Source of the DNA: Chloroflexota bacterium
GTDB taxonomy: Bacteria; Chloroflexota; Anaerolineae; Aggregatilineales; J027
Length of the DNA: 43,997 nucleotides
NCBI GenBank assembly: GCA_022616515.1
Contig: JAKEEQ010000213.1
Span: 1-43,997 of the forward strand
Direction: 5' to 3'
In this document: positions 8,223 through 15,868 of the stretch, piece after piece
Layout: each line of letters begins with the position of its first letter
How positions within the stretch are numbered: position 1 is the stretch's first letter
Notes under the pieces: generated by a model
What the model was told of the DNA's origin: nothing
What the model saw: only the letters and a program-made list of their open reading frames with translations
The model's database searches: none
Translations under genes and position numbers: made by a program

Positions 8223-9877
8223 GCCTCATTCTCTCCAAACTCAGCTTGTAATACCCCAAAAACGTCATCTAATTTCAGATTTTTTCCACGTTCTGTGGCG
8301 GCTGCATATAGTACCTCTCCGAGTTCGGCTTTAAGTGATTCACGAAAATCGCTCAACACCTGCCATTTATGGATCAGATGGCTCCGATTGTCTGCATGTG
8401 TGAAACACAACTCCAAATATTCTACGGCACGGATCTTTTGCCCTTTTGCTGCCAGTACCATTGCATACATTGGAATGATGAGCATCATAAAATGAGCATC
8501 ATTCATAAACACCAGATCCCAGACCCTTCGCAGATGAAATTCTAACTGTTCATAATTTGCAACAGAACCAAAGTACAGACAATAGGCGATAAAGCCGTTG
8601 ATTTTGAACTCAAATGTACTCTCCATTTTTTCATCGGTAGGCAGGGCTGTGCGAATAAGTTCTATGCATTTATCGTAGTCTTGATCGCGTACACATATGA
8701 TTATTGCCTTCGCCAGCAGATTCAGTGTTAGCAAGGTGTCATGATTAATATCATATGCCAACTCAAAACTCTGCTCGATGGAAACATTGGCATTCTCTAA
8801 TTCACCTCTTGTGATAAACAAGGCCGCCCGCATGGCCGTAGTAGAGGCCATCGTAAGGCGATCATTGGCTTGTCGTGCGACTTCATAGGCATCCTTCAGA
8901 CGTTCCAACGCTTTTTCCGGGTGATACTGTGCAGTACTCATGACATAACCTGCAATCGCATCACTGAGACCTAACACATCGCCCACTTCTTGCCGCAGCG
9001 CAATGCTCTGTTGTGAATAGCGTTCGCGGGTACGTACCTCTCTCAAACGTGTATAGCACCATCCGATGTCATCCAACACGCGTGCCTCGTAGAAGCGATC
9101 TCCAATCCGGCGAAAAGATTGCAAACTGTCTTCTAGTATTGCTAAACCACGTCGTATTACATCCGGTTCGTTGGATGTGTGATGACCAATTTGAAGGCCA
9201 AGTTCCCGCTGGCAGAAGGCGATTTCTGGCATATTGCCAGATTGCTGAGCGATAGCGAGACTGCGTTCCATAATCTCTATACGCTGGTGAGGGTCAAATG
9301 TTGGAGGGAAGCGCAGCCCCACCCGCCCGGCAATCGAAGGGGCATTTGTACGGGAAACAGGCCATTGCTCACGTGCCCGCTGGAATAACTCAACCCCTCC
9401 TTCTAACCACGACTGAAGTGTCAGGTACAGGTAAAGACTGTCTATCATTTTATCGACTAGATTATCATGTCGCTGCGCCACTGCCCAATCCCATGCCGTA
9501 CGACAGTTACTATATTCAGTCTCAATGGCATTGACCGCCTGCACCTGACCTTTTCCCTTAAGATAGGGGACCTGTTGGGCTAATAATTCCGCATAGTAAG
9601 CAGCATGGGCATCACTGGCGGCATCCTTTTCACCTGATGCGTCAAGATGCTGGGCAATGTACTGGCGCAGCAATTCGTGAATAGTAAAACGTCCTGTGTC
9701 TGGATTGCGCTGGAGGAGTGAGTTATTCATCAGGTTCATCAACGTGCGCAGATTAGCCCCGGCAACTTCTACTGCCGCTTCACGGGTGAAGCCACCCCTG
9801 AACACCGATAGCTTCATAAAAACCTGCTGCTCGGCTTGACCCAGCATCCGGGCCGTCTTTGACCCAGCATCTGCCAC
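8219..9877 (-). CDS. C-terminal (TPR) part of a frameshifted kinase/NB-ARC/TPR gene
   Basis: A 552-codon frame carrying the winged-helix segment (MKLSVFRGGFTREAAVEV, about residue 20) and a long TPR-like helical array matching the second half of the intact paralogue at 5037-8222. Its apparent start is a GTG at 9877 inside sequence that homology shows to be internal, and the first about 20 residues come from a 23-nt insertion read out of register. It is therefore best seen as the detached 3' half of the gene starting at 11553, not as an independent gene, unless internal initiation occurs. It ends in an ATGA overlap with the intact kinase gene. Confidence 0.75.
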   Translation of the reverse strand: MADAGSKTARMLGQAEQQVFMKLSVFRGGFTREAAVEVAGANLRTLMNLMNNSLLQRNPDTGRFTIHELLRQYIAQHLDASGEKDAASDAHAAYYAELLAQQVPYLKGKGQVQAVNAIETEYSNCRTAWDWAVAQRHDNLVDKMIDSLYLYLTLQSWLEGGVELFQRAREQWPVSRTNAPSIAGRVGLRFPPTFDPHQRIEIMERSLAIAQQSGNMPEIAFCQRELGLQIGHHTSNEPDVIRRGLAILEDSLQSFRRIGDRFYEARVLDDIGWCYTRLREVRTRERYSQQSIALRQEVGDVLGLSDAIAGYVMSTAQYHPEKALERLKDAYEVARQANDRLTMASTTAMRAALFITRGELENANVSIEQSFELAYDINHDTLLTLNLLAKAIIICVRDQDYDKCIELIRTALPTDEKMESTFEFKINGFIAYCLYFGSVANYEQLEFHLRRVWDLVFMNDAHFMMLIIPMYAMVLAAKGQKIRAVEYLELCFTHADNRSHLIHKWQVLSDFRESLKAELGEVLYAAATERGKNLKLDDVFGVLQAEFGENEA

Positions 9878-11553
9878 GACTGGTCAAAGACGGCCCGGAT
9901 GCTGTGCTGGCGTTCCGGGACCTCTCCCCCGGTGCTTTGCAGAAAGTCGATGCTCTGCTCGATTTCCGCCGCGATTTCTTGTGGAGTGAGCATGGTCAGC
10001 CACGCGCCTGCCAGCACAATTCCCAGCGGCATCCCCTCCACTAGGCCACAGATTCGCGCCACATAATCCAGATTGTCTTCAGTGAGTTCAAAACCGGGGC
10101 GAGCACGCTGCGCACTGTTCATAAACAGTTTCACAGCGGCGTACTCAAGCGCATCTTCCGGTGTCTCCCAATCCGGGAAATCCATGCCGGACAGGTGGAA
10201 CACCGTTTCGCCCGGTTGGGTAAGGCGCTGGCGCGATGTTGCTAGAATTTTGACGTTCGGTGCCGCGTGCAATATATCTATCACTAAGCCCGCACCGTCG
10301 AGCAGATGCTCGAAATTGTCCATCACCAGTAGCAAATCTTTGTTGGCTAGAAAATTGAGTAGTTGAGCTTTTTGTTCCCGTCCATCGGCCTGAAACTTAT
10401 AGTCAGTTGCATCAGCGATGGCAGACACAATGGAGCCAGCATCCGAGATGGGAGCCAGTTCAACAACAAATGCACTGTTGGCAAACAGGGTAGGTTGGGA
10501 GTCGTCCATATATTGTCTGGCAGCTTCCAGAGCCAATCGCGTTTTGCCCATGCCGCCCGGCGCGACAATTGTCAGCAGACGGATGGCTGGATCACGTATC
10601 AGTTTTGTAAGCTCGCCTAATTCAACTTCACGTCCCACAAACGGTGTGGTCTGTACCGGGAGATTGTGGCGACGGCGGTGAATGATGGTGGTATCCACCG
10701 CTGTGTCAGGGTCAAAACGGGTGGCAACAGGGATATAATCCCGCCCATGCAGGATGTCTTCCAATTCCAGACCAACCTGACGCACGCTGCGTACCCGGCT
10801 TTGCAGGTCACGGGCCAGCATTCGATAGACCAGATCAACCAGCGCGACGGGCGTATCAGGTCGCAGTTTTTCAAGGTCTGGAATGGGTGCCGTCATAATG
10901 GCGGTAATGGTGGCGGTCAGGGTTTCGCCCTCAAAGGGACGCTCACCCGATAACATCTCAAACAGCATCACACCAAAGGCCCAGATGTCCGCCTGCGGGC
11001 CAACTGTGCCGCCGCTTAACACTTCAGGGGCAAGATAATCCACTGTTCCAACGATAACATCAGTGTCAGTAATGCGATTTTTACTGGCGATGTGGGCGAT
11101 GCCGAAATCGGTCAGGCGTGGCGTGCCATCCTCCGCCAGCAGCACGTTGCCCGGCTTCAGGTCGCGGTGGATGATATTCAGATGATGGGCACGGGTCAGG
11201 GCATCAGCGATTTCGATGGCGAGTTTTATGACACGCTCAACAGGTAATGATTCATGGTCAAGCACCGCGCCCAAATCACCGCCGGATAGATACTCTAGAA
11301 TAAGGTAATGATTGCCTTTTTCCTCAACGGCATCCAGCATCTTGACGATGTTGGGATGATTCAGGTTCCGCAGCGCAGCCCCTTCGCGTTTGAAGCGTTC
11401 GATGAGGTCAGCACGGGCCATCTCCGGCTTGAGATGTTTAATGGCGACCTGTTCATGGGTCCGTGTATCAAGGCCGCAGTAGACGGTGCCCATGCCGCCG
11501 GAGCCGATTTCGGCCTCAATCTGGTAGTGTCCAGCAATTTTGTTGCCAATCAT
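9814..11553 (-). CDS. N-terminal (kinase + NB-ARC) part of a frameshifted kinase/NB-ARC/TPR gene
   Basis: The start is taken at the ATG encoding MIGNKIAGHYQIEAEIGSGG, with GGAG 9 bases upstream; a TTG at 11580 would add nine residues. The kinase domain has GSGGMGTV, AIKHLK, HRDLKPGN and DFG, and the NB-ARC P-loop is APGGMGKTR with LLLVMDNFEHLL. Homology to the intact paralogue runs through RSIRAVFDQSWQMLGQ. The frame then enters the inserted 23 nt, and the protein ends after a foreign tail (RRPGCWVKPSSRFL). The product would keep kinase and NTPase but lose the winged-helix continuation and all TPRs, so it might be unregulated or inert. Removing the 23 nt restores a continuous frame to 8219. 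Confidence 0.8.
   Translation of the reverse strand: MIGNKIAGHYQIEAEIGSGGMGTVYCGLDTRTHEQVAIKHLKPEMARADLIERFKREGAALRNLNHPNIVKMLDAVEEKGNHYLILEYLSGGDLGAVLDHESLPVERVIKLAIEIADALTRAHHLNIIHRDLKPGNVLLAEDGTPRLTDFGIAHIASKNRITDTDVIVGTVDYLAPEVLSGGTVGPQADIWAFGVMLFEMLSGERPFEGETLTATITAIMTAPIPDLEKLRPDTPVALVDLVYRMLARDLQSRVRSVRQVGLELEDILHGRDYIPVATRFDPDTAVDTTIIHRRRHNLPVQTTPFVGREVELGELTKLIRDPAIRLLTIVAPGGMGKTRLALEAARQYMDDSQPTLFANSAFVVELAPISDAGSIVSAIADATDYKFQADGREQKAQLLNFLANKDLLLVMDNFEHLLDGAGLVIDILHAAPNVKILATSRQRLTQPGETVFHLSGMDFPDWETPEDALEYAAVKLFMNSAQRARPGFELTEDNLDYVARICGLVEGMPLGIVLAGAWLTMLTPQEIAAEIEQSIDFLQSTGGEVPERQHSIRAVFDQSWQMLGQRRPGCWVKPSSRFL
9842..9904. repeat. 23-bp perfect inverted repeat at the kinase frameshift
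   Basis: The arms 9842-9864 and 9882-9904 are perfect reverse complements separated by 17 bases. On the coding (minus) strand the direct repeat GATGCTGGGTCAA also occurs twice around the insertion. The arm at 9882-9904 is the conserved coding sequence (SIRAVFD); the arm at 9842-9864 is the acquired one. Confidence 0.95.
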
Positions 11554-11891
11554 ATGAAACGCTCCATCATCTACGCTCAAGACGATGCATAAATTTCGCA
11601 GGTGGCGGGAAGTTGACGGACGTGGCGGGTAAACCCTTACCTCGCCCTGAACGGTTTCGGATGTTTTTCTCTCAGGACGCCCCGTTGGGCGTCCCTACGA
11701 AAAAACCGTGATCCGAATGTAGGGACGTGCAACGGCACGTCCTGGAACCTCAGACCGGGAGAGGGTTAATGTGCCCCGTAATGCCTACAAAATCCGTGTC
11801 GCCACCACGTGATTTTAATAATATAGTTTCTTCGACAGGAAGATTGTCGTATAGCTGACAGAGATTCTAGCACAGAACGAAAAATCGCGTA
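11554..11891. other. intergenic gap with one BIME-like element
   Basis: A 338-base gap upstream of the broken kinase gene. Apart from the paired palindrome at 11675-11742 I see no gene, no convincing promoter and no terminator. Confidence 0.6.
11675..11742. repeat. BIME-like element, palindrome types iii + iv
   Basis: GGACGCCCCGTTGGGCGTCC (11675-11694) is followed by CTACG. A spacer then leads to GTAG and GGACGTGCAACGGCACGTCC (11723-11742). Related pairs occur at 15692-15756 and 23589-23654. Confidence 0.9.
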
Positions 11892-12785
11892 CTAGACCTC
11901 AAACGCCACATCCCAGATGACGCGCCCGCCAATCCGCTGACCCGATTCGACCGCCTCGAAATAATCTGGCAGCGGACCGGGCTGCAATTCCATCGCCATT
12001 CCCGCCTCCCATGTTCGCGCGTCGGGACTCAGTTCGAGGGCACGGGCGGTGCTGGAATAGGGGTGCAGGGGCAGGTCAATGGTGGCGTTATCGGCAGCCA
12101 GCGTATTAATCATCGCCTGCGCCGTATCCCCATCTATTGCCAGAAATTGTTTGACGTCTCGCCTATGCCGTGAATAGCCCACAATCTGATCATCACGCAG
12201 GTAGACTCGCGCCTCAATGGTCGAATTAGGACTGAGCCACCACAGCAAGTTATCCTCCGGCACGATTGCGAAATCCACGCCGTTTTCCTCGTGCCGCCAC
12301 AGTGTCATGAGGGCTGGCAAATCAGCGGGCGTGGGTGTGCGAAAGGGAAGTGTTGCGTCACCCGATTTTGCGACAGACACGCTGCTGGCTCCGTAGGCGT
12401 GAGTCTGGTAACCGAAACGCGGATAATAGGTGGGATGACCGAGCAAGAAAGCAACGACACAGCCTTTTTCCCGCGCGATACGGTGGCCTTCCTCAATCAA
12501 CGCGCCGCCGATGCCCTGCCCCTGATAGACCGGATCAACCGCAATCGGGGCCAGATTCACGGCAGAGACATCTTCACCCATCAAACGGATAACGGTGGGG
12601 TTAAACAGGGCATTTCCAACCGCCACGCCATCTATTTCGGCAACAAAGGACAGGTCGGGGTCGAAGCGGGGGTACTGGCGTTTGAGGGCGACAATGGCGG
12701 GTTCGCTGGCACGATTATCAAAGGCCGTATTATTGATCGTGGCGATACGGGCGTAATCGGTGGGTTTTTCGGGCCGGATGTTCAA
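11892..12785 (-). CDS. GNAT N-acetyltransferase (COG3153-like) with C-terminal domain
   Basis: The preferred start is a TTG at 12785 giving MNIRPEKPTDYARI, the usual GNAT opening, with AAGGA about 10 bases upstream; a TTG at 12803 would add six residues and has no clear ribosome site. The acetyl-CoA loop is PVYQGQGIGGALIEEG (about 85-100), followed by FLLGHPTYYPRFGYQ, typical of the COG3153 type. The C-terminal half (about 150-297) resembles a second, degenerate GNAT-like domain. The substrate is unknown. It stands alone between two repeat-rich gaps. Confidence 0.85.
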   Translation of the reverse strand: MNIRPEKPTDYARIATINNTAFDNRASEPAIVALKRQYPRFDPDLSFVAEIDGVAVGNALFNPTVIRLMGEDVSAVNLAPIAVDPVYQGQGIGGALIEEGHRIAREKGCVVAFLLGHPTYYPRFGYQTHAYGASSVSVAKSGDATLPFRTPTPADLPALMTLWRHEENGVDFAIVPEDNLLWWLSPNSTIEARVYLRDDQIVGYSRHRRDVKQFLAIDGDTAQAMINTLAADNATIDLPLHPYSSTARALELSPDARTWEAGMAMELQPGPLPDYFEAVESGQRIGGRVIWDVAFEV

Positions 12786-12857
12786 AATAGGATGTTCCTT
12801 CAACTGTGAAATAGATTTCGGTATTTGAATTTTTTCTCCCGTGCCTAACCCTCCCTT

Positions 12858-12896
12858 CCCCTCTGTCCTTCGGACATCTCCCCATAAATGGGGAGA
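12858..12896. repeat. hairpin repeat family B, 39-bp unit
   Basis: The unit runs CCCCTCTGTCCTTCGGACAT then CTCCCCATAAATGGGGAGA: a small GTCC-TTC-GGAC hairpin next to a CTCCCC/GGGGAG hairpin. The identical 39 bases occur in inverse orientation at 36467-36505. Confidence 0.9.
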
Positions 12897-12910
12897 AGGG
12901 ACTTATAGCG

Positions 12911-12938
12911 CCAAGCATCAGTCTCCTCCATTTATGGT
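12911..12938. repeat. hairpin repeat family C (CTCC...GGTTGGCGGAGG)
   Basis: CTCCTCCATTTATGGTTGGC followed by GGAGG forms an imperfect hairpin. Related sequences lie at 18316-18341 (CTCCCCCGTTTGCGGTTGGC) and 25007-25033. Confidence 0.6.
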
Positions 12939-13072
12939 TGGCGGAGGTACAGTTTTGTGATGCGCTGGCTCAGGAACCCACCCCCGCCCTGCGGAGGGAC
13001 AACACTTACCCATATCAACGGTTCGCTAAAACGCCAATAGAAAGACGACCATTTCGCATCAACGGGCCAGAA

Positions 13073-13112
13073 AGTCCCTCTCCGCAGAGGCGGGGAGGGA
13101 TTTAGGGAGGGG
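13073..13112. repeat. hairpin repeat family D (CCCTCTCCGCAGAGGCGGGGAGGG)
   Basis: AGTCCCTCTCCGC...GGGGAGGG is followed by ATTTAGGGAGGGG. A close inverse copy is at 36265-36309 (CCTCTCCCTAAATCCCTCTC, then a CGCAGGGCG loop and GAGAGGGACT). Confidence 0.75.
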
Positions 13113-13285
13113 TGTGAAACGGCTTCAGAATGCGGCTTCATTCAAAAAGTATCCACCCTTCAATCAAGTTTTCATTTCACATAAGCCATTGGACATATAT
13201 TGTATCGCACAACACATGGGAAATCTGAGGGAATTGGTTTAATATTCGGGCTGTTGTATCAGGGTATTTAGAAATCAAAAATCTT

Positions 13286-15463
13286 ATGTTTAACGCGGGC
13301 TGGCGCACCAGATTATTTGTGTTCATTTTGATGACCTTTGTCCTCCTGAGATTATATTCAGCGCAGACATCACCATTTGAAGGCCCGGATGAAAAAGAGC
13401 ATTTCGGCTATGCCAATCTGCTCCGCGAAGAATCACGCCTGCCAGATCCAGAATCGGACCTCGATACCATCGTTCAGCAGGAAGCCGCCCAGCCGCCGCT
13501 GTATTATGTGGTTGTCGGAGGACTGACTAAACTCGCAGGCAAACCAACTGTGGGCGACCGTCCCGACATCGTCAGCAATCCCTGGCACGGGTATGTTGCC
13601 CCGGTGACCAGCACGGATAACCGCAATGCCCACCTGATGGACCCCGACCTGAACGTGCTAACTCCCGAACAGCTCAACACGGTTGAAATTCTTGGCTGGA
13701 TGCGCGGCTTTACGCTGCTGTTTGCCCTCATTTTCGTGCTGGCGGCATATTGGGCGGGGTGGGAATATTTTGGTGGGAACCATGTCTGGGCGATGTTTAC
13801 CGCGCTGGCGGTTACGCTGTCACCGCTCAATCTGCGAACATTTTCCATCGTGACCAACGACGCGGCGATTGTCGCCTTCGGTACGCTGATCATTGCGGCG
13901 GCGCTGTCATTGTATCGCCAGTGGTCATCGCCACGAGCGGCGGTGATTGCCGGGATTGCGGCTGGGCTGGCAGCACTTTGTAAAGCCAGCGGACTCGCGT
14001 TCTGGGGGATACCACTGCTGGCATTGGGCATCGCATGGCTGCAACAGCGCCCGCCGCTAAAGACCATCATCCGGCAAGGCTTTATTGTCATCGGCACAGC
14101 GGCGTTCATCAGCGGCTGGTGGTATATCCGGGCGTGGGTGCTGTACGATGACCCGCTGGGGACCAATCCGCACCTGCAAATGCCGTGGGCTTTTGCCGAA
14201 CCGCAGCCAATCGCCGATGTGCTCGACCGCTTGCCAATCATCCGCCTGACGTTGTGGGCCAATTTCGGCGTAGGGGAAATTCGGCCCGGCTGGTGGGGAT
14301 ATATTTTGCCAGTGGTGGCAATCGTTATTGGCGTCATCGGGTGGCGCGGGCAGCGGCTTGACGGGCAAACGCTGCTGCTGTTGGTGGTGGTGCTGATTGG
14401 AGGGGCGGCATTGCTGCGCTGGATGCAGTTGTTCAATGCGATTACGGCGCGGCTTTTTCTGCCGTTTTATCCGGCGCTGGTGCTGCTGGTCATCCGAGGG
14501 ATTTCGAGCTTTCCACGAACACGTTATTGGCTGGCGGCGGGATTTGGTGGGCTGGCTTTACTCATTATCCCGCTGACGCTGTATCCCGTATTCAGCCATC
14601 CAGTATTTATCGAGACACCGATTGCAGGCATTCAGGGGCCACAGGTGTATTTTGCACGGGCGCAGTTTGAAGGCTATTGGGTGGACGACGACCGGATTCA
14701 CTCCGGTAATTCAAAACGCTTCCGCCTGTGCTGGAGTGCGCCTTCTGATCGTGAAAACCTCGCAGTGCCATATGCGTTTGCCCTGCACGTCCTGACGCCG
14801 GATGAGGAGACCATTGTTGGCAGGCGCGACTCATATCCCGGCATGGGCAAGTATACGCTGTGGGAGCAGGGTCGCGCCTTCTGTGATGAGTTTGCCCTCG
14901 ACATCACGGAGCCAATTGAGGCCGCAACCACCTACCCTATCAAGTTGAGCCTGTTTGATCCGGTGACAGGCGGGGTTATACAAGCGACCGACATCAACGG
15001 CACCGAGGTGGGAACGCCGACCATTGGCTATTTACGCGCCCCGGCCCCGCGTGTGTCGGAAGATGAACTGCAACAGGCGGCGTATCGCTTCGGGGATATT
15101 CATTTGCTTGGTTTCAACTATCAAATTGTGGGCAACTTACTCACCATTGACTTTACATGGGGCACGGGGAGCGCCCCGCCGGATGACCTGAAGCTGTTTG
15201 TACATGTGATAGACAGCGACGAAGAGATTGCCGCGCAGTCCGATGTCGTGCCCGGTACGCCGCGTTATCCGGTGTTTGCATGGGGAGCGCGGGAAAAAAT
15301 CGAGACGCAGTCTATGGTGGATTTATCAGGACTGGAACCGGGAGAATACCGGCTGATGATCGGGTTTTATGACCCGTCTGTGCGCCTGCCAGCATTGAGG
15401 GCAGATGGGACACGGCTGGAAGACGATGCGGTTGAGTTGGCCGTCATAACAATTGACAAATAA
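13286..15463 (+). CDS. GT-C-type multi-pass membrane glycosyltransferase-like protein 1
   Basis: A 725-aa protein. After an N-terminal helix comes a loop with acidic motif SPFEGPDEKEHFGYANLLR (about 29-47) and QQEAAQPPLYYVVVGGL, as in DUF2142/PMT-type GT-C enzymes where the first-loop acidic residues bind the lipid-phosphate sugar donor. About 10 more membrane helices run to about residue 440. The last about 270 residues are beta-rich and probably outside the membrane, with two similar domains ending in sentences like LSGLEPGEYRLMIGFYDPS. It is a paralogue of the protein at 15869. Likely role: transfer of a sugar from a polyprenyl carrier to an envelope polymer or protein. The acceptor is unknown and catalysis is inferred from fold only. 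Confidence 0.8.
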   Translation: MFNAGWRTRLFVFILMTFVLLRLYSAQTSPFEGPDEKEHFGYANLLREESRLPDPESDLDTIVQQEAAQPPLYYVVVGGLTKLAGKPTVGDRPDIVSNPWHGYVAPVTSTDNRNAHLMDPDLNVLTPEQLNTVEILGWMRGFTLLFALIFVLAAYWAGWEYFGGNHVWAMFTALAVTLSPLNLRTFSIVTNDAAIVAFGTLIIAAALSLYRQWSSPRAAVIAGIAAGLAALCKASGLAFWGIPLLALGIAWLQQRPPLKTIIRQGFIVIGTAAFISGWWYIRAWVLYDDPLGTNPHLQMPWAFAEPQPIADVLDRLPIIRLTLWANFGVGEIRPGWWGYILPVVAIVIGVIGWRGQRLDGQTLLLLVVVLIGGAALLRWMQLFNAITARLFLPFYPALVLLVIRGISSFPRTRYWLAAGFGGLALLIIPLTLYPVFSHPVFIETPIAGIQGPQVYFARAQFEGYWVDDDRIHSGNSKRFRLCWSAPSDRENLAVPYAFALHVLTPDEETIVGRRDSYPGMGKYTLWEQGRAFCDEFALDITEPIEAATTYPIKLSLFDPVTGGVIQATDINGTEVGTPTIGYLRAPAPRVSEDELQQAAYRFGDIHLLGFNYQIVGNLLTIDFTWGTGSAPPDDLKLFVHVIDSDEEIAAQSDVVPGTPRYPVFAWGAREKIETQSMVDLSGLEPGEYRLMIGFYDPSVRLPALRADGTRLEDDAVELAVITIDK

Positions 15464-15868
15464 AGTGGTTGCGTCCAATTCGCGACCGACGCCCTGTTGT
15501 ACATACGTTTGATTCATGTGGTTTCCAGCTTATTGTGTATCACATTCCCTCAATAGCTTTACGTCGTGCAGCCCGCTAGACGGAGCCTGCCTGTCATGCT
15601 ACACTTCTGCCCGATAATATATTGTAGGCACTATGTGAAATGACGACGTGAACCCCAACATGGTTGAGGGGCGGACGACTGCACGCATAAAGGACGTGCC
15701 GTTGCACGTCCCTACCAAATCGCAACGGTGGCGTAGGGACGCCCCGTTGGGCGTCCGCTGGATAATGCGGACTCGACCGTAAATGGGCCGTGAGGCTTCA
15801 TGGCTCACGGAAGAGTCGGTGCTGAAATCTATTTCGCATAGAACATATTACTTTCGGGAGAACCCTTT
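15464..15868. other. 405-base gap between GT-C genes
   Basis: The gap contains the paired palindrome at 15692-15756. No gene or RNA is recognised. The end carries the GGGAG ribosome site (15856-15860) of the next gene. Confidence 0.6.
15692..15756. repeat. BIME-like element, palindrome types iv + iii
   Basis: GGACGTGCCGTTGCACGTCC (15692-15711) is followed by CTAC. GTAG then precedes GGACGCCCCGTTGGGCGTCC (15737-15756). The order is reversed relative to the element at 11675. Confidence 0.9.

Larger units (their letters stand above)
12786..13285. other. 500-base gene-free, repeat-rich gap
   Basis: This gap holds hairpin repeats at 12858-12896, 12911-12938, 12971-13002 and 13073-13112, listed separately where clear. 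The last about 170 bases before the GT-C gene are AT-rich and may contain its promoter, but I could not fix one. Confidence 0.6.

Noticed and set aside
8219-9877. Treating the TPR frame as an independent gene
   Set aside because: Its first codons arise from the out-of-frame 23-nt insertion, and the rest continues the paralogue's sequence without a natural N-terminus.
13504-14436. 310-codon open frame on the minus strand
   Set aside because: Lies wholly antisense to the GT-C gene, lacks any recognisable domain and has Pro/Ser-rich antisense composition.
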